Assembly (NCBI GenBank): GCA_903845215.1
Contig: CAIMWI010000012.1
Span: forward strand, 42,385 to 106,384
Source of the DNA: an uncultured Rhodobacterales bacterium
Lineage (GTDB): Bacteria; Pseudomonadota; Alphaproteobacteria; Rhodobacterales; Rhodobacteraceae
Direction of reading: 5' to 3'
DNA length: 64,000 bases
The position numbers and the translations under genes were made by a program. Of this stretch, positions 59,498 through 64,000 are shown piece by piece (position 1 is the stretch's first letter; each line of letters starts with the position of its first letter). The notes beneath the pieces were generated by a model. It was given only the letters and a program-made list of their open reading frames with translations, ran no database searches and was not told the DNA's origin.

Positions 59498-60372
59498 CGC
59501 AAATGCCCTTACCCTTCGACGGCGCCATTTCCCACTATCTGAACACCCAAGCCCCCAAAGAGGTGCGCCGCGCGATCGAAGAGGCCGACAAGGACGAAAT
59601 CCTGTCAAAAACCTACCCCTACCGCAGCGAGATGGCACGCTCAGACTACAAAACACACATGGCCGATCTGCAACTGCAAATGGTGCGGATGCATTATGAC
59701 CTTAAAGCTAAAGGCAAAAGGTTGGTGGTGGTGTTTGAAGGGCGCGATGCGGCTGGCAAAGGCGGGGCGATCGAAGAGATGCGGGTAAACCTAAACCCGC
59801 GCGTTGCCAAGCTTATTGCCCTTGCCAAACCCACCGAACGCGAAGCCGCGCAATGGTATTTTCAGCGCTACATCGACCAGTTGCCCGCCAAGGGCGAAAT
59901 CGCCCTTTATGACCGCAGCTGGTACAACCGCGCTATTGTGGAACCGGTCTTTGGCTTTTGCAGCGAAGCCGATCGCGCGAAGTTCTTTCGCCAACTGCCT
60001 GAATTTGAACGGATGATCACTGAAGAAGGGATTGTTTTGGTCAAGCTTTGGCTAGAAGTGGGCCGCGTCGAACAGTTAAAGCGGTTCTTGGATCGCGAAA
60101 AAGACCCGCTGAAACAATGGAAACTCAGCCAAATTGACATCGACGGACTGCCAAAGTGGAACGAGTATTCGATGGCCATTGCCCAAACGATGCAACAGTC
60201 TGATTTTCCATATGCGCCTTGGACCGTGATTTTATCAGACGATAAACTGCGTGCCCGAATTGCTGTCATGCAAACCGTGTTGCTGGCTGTGGCCTATGAC
60301 GGCAAAGACAACAAAAAAATTGGCGCGATAGACGAAAAAATCTGCGGCGGCCCTAAGTTGTGCGGCCTTTAG
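59494..60372 (+). CDS. ppk2: Polyphosphate kinase 2
   Basis: A 292-residue PPK2-family enzyme that transfers phosphate between polyphosphate and nucleotides. The Walker A is [11 protein letters not shown] (residues 81-91) and the Walker B is [19 protein letters not shown]; the lid region contains [16 protein letters not shown]. Length fits the single-domain class. It starts at ATG 59494, overlapping the metA stop. Whether it favours GDP, ADP or AMP cannot be read reliably. The placement behind metA is unusual. Confidence 0.93.
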   Translation: MTQMPLPFDGAISHYLNTQAPKEVRRAIEEADKDEILSKTYPYRSEMARSDYKTHMADLQLQMVRMHYDLKAKGKRLVVVFEGRDAAGKGGAIEEMRVNLNPRVAKLIALAKPTEREAAQWYFQRYIDQLPAKGEIALYDRSWYNRAIVEPVFGFCSEADRAKFFRQLPEFERMITEEGIVLVKLWLEVGRVEQLKRFLDREKDPLKQWKLSQIDIDGLPKWNEYSMAIAQTMQQSDFPYAPWTVILSDDKLRARIAVMQTVLLAVAYDGKDNKKIGAIDEKICGGPKLCGL

Positions 60373-60448
60373 TTCAAGGGGCGCAACGGGTGCAAGTGTG
60401 GGCTTCCCCCCCCTGCGCGCTTATTTCTGCCGAGATAAAAACTTAAGC

Positions 60449-61549
60449 TCAGCGGAATAGAACCAATGCCCCCGGGCTCCATCCAACGCGGGTGCGGGTG
60501 CCGATGTCAAGCACGGGTCGGCCAAAGACGTTGCGCATCGAAAGCCGCACTGGCGCCGAGGTGCCATCAAGCAGCACATCATAATAGGTCATATCGCCGT
60601 AGTAGACGACCTCTTCCACAGTGGCCATGGTTTCGCGGTCGCTGGGCTGTTGGCCGTCGAACAATAGGGTGGCGGTTTCAGGGCGAAAACCAATCGTGGC
60701 GCCGTTGGCACTGGGGGAACCTGTCACCTGCTTTTGGGCATCTAGCTGCAAGCGACCAAAACCTTGCACGTCAACCTCAACCAGACCAGCCGCTTCGGAA
60801 AGAATATTTGCACTCAGAAAATTCATCGTCCCGATAAAGTTTGCCACGGCGCGGGTTTTGGGCAGGCGGTACAGGCGTTCAGGGCTGTCAAGCTGGGCAA
60901 TTTGCCCTTCAAACATAACGGCGATGCGGTCAGACATCACCAATGCCTCTTCTTGATCATGGGTGACCAAAATAAAGGTGATGCCAACCTGACGCTGCAG
61001 CCTGATCAACTCTACCTGCATGTTTTCGCGCAGTTTTTTGTCCAAAGCCGACAAAGGTTCATCCAGCAGCAGCACTTTCGGCTTCAAAATCAACGCCCGC
61101 GCCAAGGCAACACGCTGGCGCTGCCCGCCCGACAGCGCATTGGCCGCCCGGCCGCCGTAACCTGAAAGTCCAACCATCGCCAAGGCTTCATCCACCGCAC
61201 GGGCCTTATCGGCGGCAGACCGAGGGTCTTTGCGCAGACCAAACCCCACATTCTGCGCCACGGTGAGATGGGGAAATATGGCGTAGCTTTGAAACACCAT
61301 ATTGGTTGGGCGCTGATTGGGCGGAACCGCAGCCACATCTTTGCCATCAATCAGCACCACGCCCGACGAGATGCCTTCAAACCCGGCAATGGTGCGCAAA
61401 AGCGTGGTCTTACCACAGCCAGAGGGGCCAAGCAGTGAAAAGAACTCTCCGGCTTGGATCGTCGCACTGATGCCGCGCAAGGCGTGATAATCGCCGTAAT
61501 ACTTTTGCACATCTTGAAATTCGATCATGGTGGGTTTGTCAGATGTCAT
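60449..61549 (-). CDS. potA: Polyamine-type ABC transporter ATPase (PotA-like)
   Basis: A 366-residue ATPase of the spermidine/putrescine importer family. Walker A is LGPSGCGKTTLL, the signature is ALSGGQRQRVALARAL, Walker B is KVLLLDEPLSALD, and the switch histidine is in VTHDQEEAL. The C-terminal TOBE domain follows from about residue 280 (TIGFRPETATLL). It is the last gene of potB-potC-potA on the minus strand and overlaps potC by ATGA. Substrates could be polyamines or related compounds. Confidence 0.93.
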   Translation of the reverse strand: MTSDKPTMIEFQDVQKYYGDYHALRGISATIQAGEFFSLLGPSGCGKTTLLRTIAGFEGISSGVVLIDGKDVAAVPPNQRPTNMVFQSYAIFPHLTVAQNVGFGLRKDPRSAADKARAVDEALAMVGLSGYGGRAANALSGGQRQRVALARALILKPKVLLLDEPLSALDKKLRENMQVELIRLQRQVGITFILVTHDQEEALVMSDRIAVMFEGQIAQLDSPERLYRLPKTRAVANFIGTMNFLSANILSEAAGLVEVDVQGFGRLQLDAQKQVTGSPSANGATIGFRPETATLLFDGQQPSDRETMATVEEVVYYGDMTYYDVLLDGTSAPVRLSMRNVFGRPVLDIGTRTRVGWSPGALVLFR

Positions 61550-62352
61550 AGGAAGCCTCCGCTATCTTTAACTCCGGTCCGTGCAAGACCGCGCCGGCGA
61601 AAAAACTCGGCCAAGGCCAAAAGGATGACAGATACCCCTACAAGGATCGTGCCCAAAGCCATGATATTGGGCACATTTTTAGGAGAACGCAGTTGCCCGT
61701 AGATAAAGGTCGACAACAAAGGTTCGCCCGACCCTAAGAAGTTCGCAACAATAAACTCATCCAAAGAGATCGTAAAACAGATCAACATAGCTGAGATTAT
61801 TCCAGGCATCACCAAGGGCAGAATGATCAGGCGGAAGGTTGAAAAAGGCCCTTCGCCCAAATCATAAGCGGCCTCTTCCAAGGATTTATCCAAAGATTGG
61901 AAGGCAGAGGTTAGGATGGCCACCGCAAAAGGTGTACAGACCAAAACATGGCCCAAGATGATGGTGAACAACGACAACGGTATGCCAACCGACAACAACA
62001 CCACCAGCAACGCCATGGCCATGATGATTTCCGGCAAGACCATTGGCAGCATGATCAAGCCCATCAAGGGGGCCGCTGCTTTGAACTGGTACCGCGTGTT
62101 GGCACGCGCGGCGAGTGTTCCAAAAATCGTCGATAACACGGCCGTGGCACCCGCCACCAACAGTGAATTCTTCAGCGCCTTTGCCAAAACCGCATCGTTC
62201 CAGACATTGTGAAACCACTGTGTTGTGAACCCCTGCAAGGGGAATGCCAAAGCTGTGGAATCGTTAAAAGCGAAGATCGGCAAAATCACAATCGGGCAAT
62301 AAAGAAACAAAAGATAGCCGAGTGTGTAAATCCGCAGGACGGGAATTTTCAT
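61546..62352 (-). CDS. potC: Polyamine-type ABC transporter permease (PotC-like)
   Basis: A 268-residue inner-membrane permease with about six hydrophobic segments. The EAA coupling loop reads EEAAYDLGEGPFSTFRLIILPLVMPGIISAML, followed by FTISLDEFIVANFLGSG, typical of PotC. It is coupled at both ends by ATGA overlaps to potB and potA. Confidence 0.92.
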   Translation of the reverse strand: MKIPVLRIYTLGYLLFLYCPIVILPIFAFNDSTALAFPLQGFTTQWFHNVWNDAVLAKALKNSLLVAGATAVLSTIFGTLAARANTRYQFKAAAPLMGLIMLPMVLPEIIMAMALLVVLLSVGIPLSLFTIILGHVLVCTPFAVAILTSAFQSLDKSLEEAAYDLGEGPFSTFRLIILPLVMPGIISAMLICFTISLDEFIVANFLGSGEPLLSTFIYGQLRSPKNVPNIMALGTILVGVSVILLALAEFFRRRGLARTGVKDSGGFL

Positions 62353-63287
62353 TTCTGTCCTTTCAAATATCGCCGGTTCAGCAGCAAAAAGACCACCGAT
62401 ACCAAGCCCACCACCAGCATAGCCGTCACAGCGATGGCTGATCCCAAAGTGCGGTTGTCAGCCTTAAGCATCTGCTTTTCGATCATATTGGCAATCATCG
62501 GGATCTTCCCGCCCCCAATCAGGTTTGGCGTGACATAATCACCGATGGTCGGGATAAAGACGATCAGAACCGCCGCAATCACGCCGGTCATCGACAAAGG
62601 CAATGTGACGCGCAAAAACGTGGCAAAACGCGTTTCGCCCAGATCTTGGCCGGCCTCTAGCAAGGACCGGTCAATTTTTTCAAGCGCAACATAAATCGGC
62701 AAAATGGCAAAAGGTGCATAGGCGTGGGCCAAAGTAATCACCATGGCTTGGATGGTGAAGCTCATCTGCAAAGGATCCGAGATAATGTGCAGCCCTTCCA
62801 AAGCCGAGTTGATCACCCCCGTTCGACTGATCATCACGTTCCACATAAACACGCGGATCACATAAGATGTCCAAAACGGAATGGTGATCATAAACAGCCA
62901 AAGCGGCTTTCTAGATGCCTCGACATTGAAGCTGACGAAATAGGCGACAGGATAGGCCAAAAGCACCGTTGCAGCCGTCACCAACATCGATACGATCAAA
63001 GATCGCGCCATTAAGGTGCGCACGATAGGATCGCTCCACGCCCCCAGATAACCTTCTGGGGCCATCGTCCCATCGGCCAATTGCGAGTGGCATTCGCCAA
63101 TGTAGTTGCACAGCTGAAAGCGCGGGATGACCGTTAGGTAGCCGTCGGTCATCACCGAATAAACCAATGTCGCCGCCAAGGGCGCAGCAAGAAGCAAAAT
63201 CGCAAACACCGCCGTCGGGCTGATCAGGGCCAACCCCGAGGCGGCCTGCGATCCCCAAAACCTTGGGCGATTTAACGGTTCAGACAT
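62349..63287 (-). CDS. potB: Polyamine-type ABC transporter permease (PotB-like)
   Basis: A 312-residue permease with about six hydrophobic segments. The coupling loop is EAGQDLGETRFATFLRVTLPLSMTGVIAAVLIVFIPTIGDYVTPNLIGG, the standard PotB signature. The stretch near residues 50-70 with two cysteines (FQLCNYIGECHSQ) is a larger periplasmic loop. The start is the ATG at 63287; a GTG at 63290 is the alternative. It is the first gene of the unit, and no potD-like binding protein gene precedes it in the window. Confidence 0.92.
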   Translation of the reverse strand: MSEPLNRPRFWGSQAASGLALISPTAVFAILLLAAPLAATLVYSVMTDGYLTVIPRFQLCNYIGECHSQLADGTMAPEGYLGAWSDPIVRTLMARSLIVSMLVTAATVLLAYPVAYFVSFNVEASRKPLWLFMITIPFWTSYVIRVFMWNVMISRTGVINSALEGLHIISDPLQMSFTIQAMVITLAHAYAPFAILPIYVALEKIDRSLLEAGQDLGETRFATFLRVTLPLSMTGVIAAVLIVFIPTIGDYVTPNLIGGGKIPMIANMIEKQMLKADNRTLGSAIAVTAMLVVGLVSVVFLLLNRRYLKGQK

Positions 63288-63418
63288 CACGCACCCTGTG
63301 GGCCAAATATGTGGTCATCCCTAGAACAATCACCTTGAGGGCGACATGACAAGCCCCATGATAGGGCAAGTTCGCTAGCAACCCCCGCAAAAGCCGAAGA
63401 TTTAGGCCGCAATAAATG

Positions 63419-63446
63419 AAAAAGCCCCGCATTGCTGCAGGGCTTT
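63419..63446 (-). terminator. Rho-independent terminator of the 63551 gene
   Basis: Read on the minus strand, AAAGCCC-x12-GGGCTTT is followed by a TTTTT run. It lies about 105 bases after the stop of the small gene at 63551-63985 and separates it from potB. Confidence 0.75.
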
Positions 63447-63550
63447 GATCGTTGCAGTTGAAAGCGCTTAACGCTTAGCTATTCGGAACCATTATAAGCA
63501 TATGTTATTGCTTAGGTATTAAATTCCGCATAATTTCTGCTGTAAAACTG

Positions 63551-63985
63551 CTATTTCCCCTTTGCCTTGAACACCAGTTTTCGAAGCCCAAGAGCAGTGG
63601 AAATCTCAGCATCCAACTCACCAGCAAGCACTGCAATACGCACCTTGCCAAGCACTTCTGCCACCTCTTTTGTCGAAGCTAATTCGATGGCGTTCTTGCC
63701 TTCAGCCAGCTGCAAAACTTTTGCTCCGTAACGGATTGTGAGCAGCACCTTACCGCCCTCAGTTTCATCCCACCAGCGTTGTATCCGCACAGCCTTGCTC
63801 GTCAGTTCTTCCTGCCCTGCAGCGTTCTTGACCCACACAGACCTGATGGGGCGATACGTAGCATCAGCACACAGCTTCACCTGTTGATCGATCTTACCCG
63901 CCAACTTCATGCGACGAGCAACAGTTGGATTGCTCTGCGGCTTTCCATCATATTGGGTCAGCGTCAAACTTGAAAAATAACTCAT
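63551..63985 (-). CDS. Uncharacterised small protein
   Basis: A 144-residue soluble protein, lysine- and alanine-rich, starting MSYFSSLTLTQYDGKPQSNPTVARRMKLAGKIDQQVKLC after a GGGAG ribosome site. It has an aromatic stretch RIQRWWDETEGGKVLLTIRYGAKVLQL and ends with LGLRKLVFKAKGK. It recalls the DUF6641 family of small proteins found near accessory elements, but this is from memory only. Its codon use and spacer look less GC-rich than the neighbours. No function is assigned. Confidence 0.7.
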   Translation of the reverse strand: MSYFSSLTLTQYDGKPQSNPTVARRMKLAGKIDQQVKLCADATYRPIRSVWVKNAAGQEELTSKAVRIQRWWDETEGGKVLLTIRYGAKVLQLAEGKNAIELASTKEVAEVLGKVRIAVLAGELDAEISTALGLRKLVFKAKGK

Positions 63986-64000
63986 ATTGCACTCCCTTTC

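Overview
This 64 kb window is a stretch of chromosome from an alphaproteobacterium, most likely of the order Rhodobacterales. The evidence is gene content and order: dusB-ntrB-ntrC-ntrY-ntrX-hfq-hflX in one run, NtrC and NtrX without the sigma-54 contact loop, a fused ispDF, a CckA-type hybrid kinase, and a divergent DUF6456/DUF6477-like pair. The genus cannot be fixed from the sequence alone. Genes are densely packed, many with 4-base ATGA or GTGA overlaps, and nearly all are core metabolism or regulation. No rRNA, tRNA, CRISPR array, complete insertion sequence or prophage was seen.

Layout. 0-1.3 kb: pyrC and the first 86 codons of pyrE (minus strand). 1.65-3.7 kb: an OmpA-type envelope protein with about 26 AAADQ pentapeptides flanked by two copies of a four-cysteine module. 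4-6.6 kb: alr with an MlaE/MlaF-like lipid ABC pair. 6.6-12.4 kb: cckA, an RsmB-like RNA methyltransferase, guaB and a glutamine amidotransferase. 12.5-19 kb: a PhyH dioxygenase, glk, an esterase with an AlkA-type glycosylase, and two MFS transporters around a DsbA-like protein. 19-28.5 kb: a penicillin acylase homologue, a 3-hydroxyisobutyrate dehydrogenase-like enzyme, a SYLF lipoprotein, hemB, a small membrane protein and mfd. 28.6-37.5 kb: the nitrogen-regulation and Hfq block. 37.7-41.2 kb: ispDF-pgpA-pncC and amt. 41.2-48.4 kb: a COQ10/RatA-like protein, hpt, a dihaem cytochrome c, lipA, katG and the DUF6456/DUF6477-like pair. 48.5-52.5 kb: an MttB-family methyltransferase, guaA and an AT-rich sulfotransferase-like gene. 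52.7-57.6 kb: a VOC protein, a zinc alcohol dehydrogenase, an MFS exporter, an EamA gene broken by one in-frame TGA, and an intact EamA gene. 57.6-60.4 kb: an unassigned P-loop protein, metA and ppk2. 60.4-63.3 kb: a Pot-type ABC transporter without its binding protein. 63.5-64 kb: an unassigned small gene.

How the genes work together. The two-component pairs NtrB/NtrC and NtrY/NtrX lie about 3.5 kb from an ammonium transporter and probably control nitrogen assimilation. guaB, guaA and hpt cover guanine nucleotide synthesis and salvage. The P-loop gene, metA and ppk2 form a tight run that probably shares one leader.

The most noteworthy points are: a dispersed palindromic-like element at three convergent gene junctions; the AAADQ repeat protein with its duplicated cysteine module; a TGG-to-TGA type interruption in an otherwise intact transporter; two AAA+ response regulators lacking GAFTGA; a MetA whose specificity residue predicts acetyl-CoA use; a zinc-site-lacking HemB; and the unassigned P-loop/metA/ppk2 operon with a structured leader.
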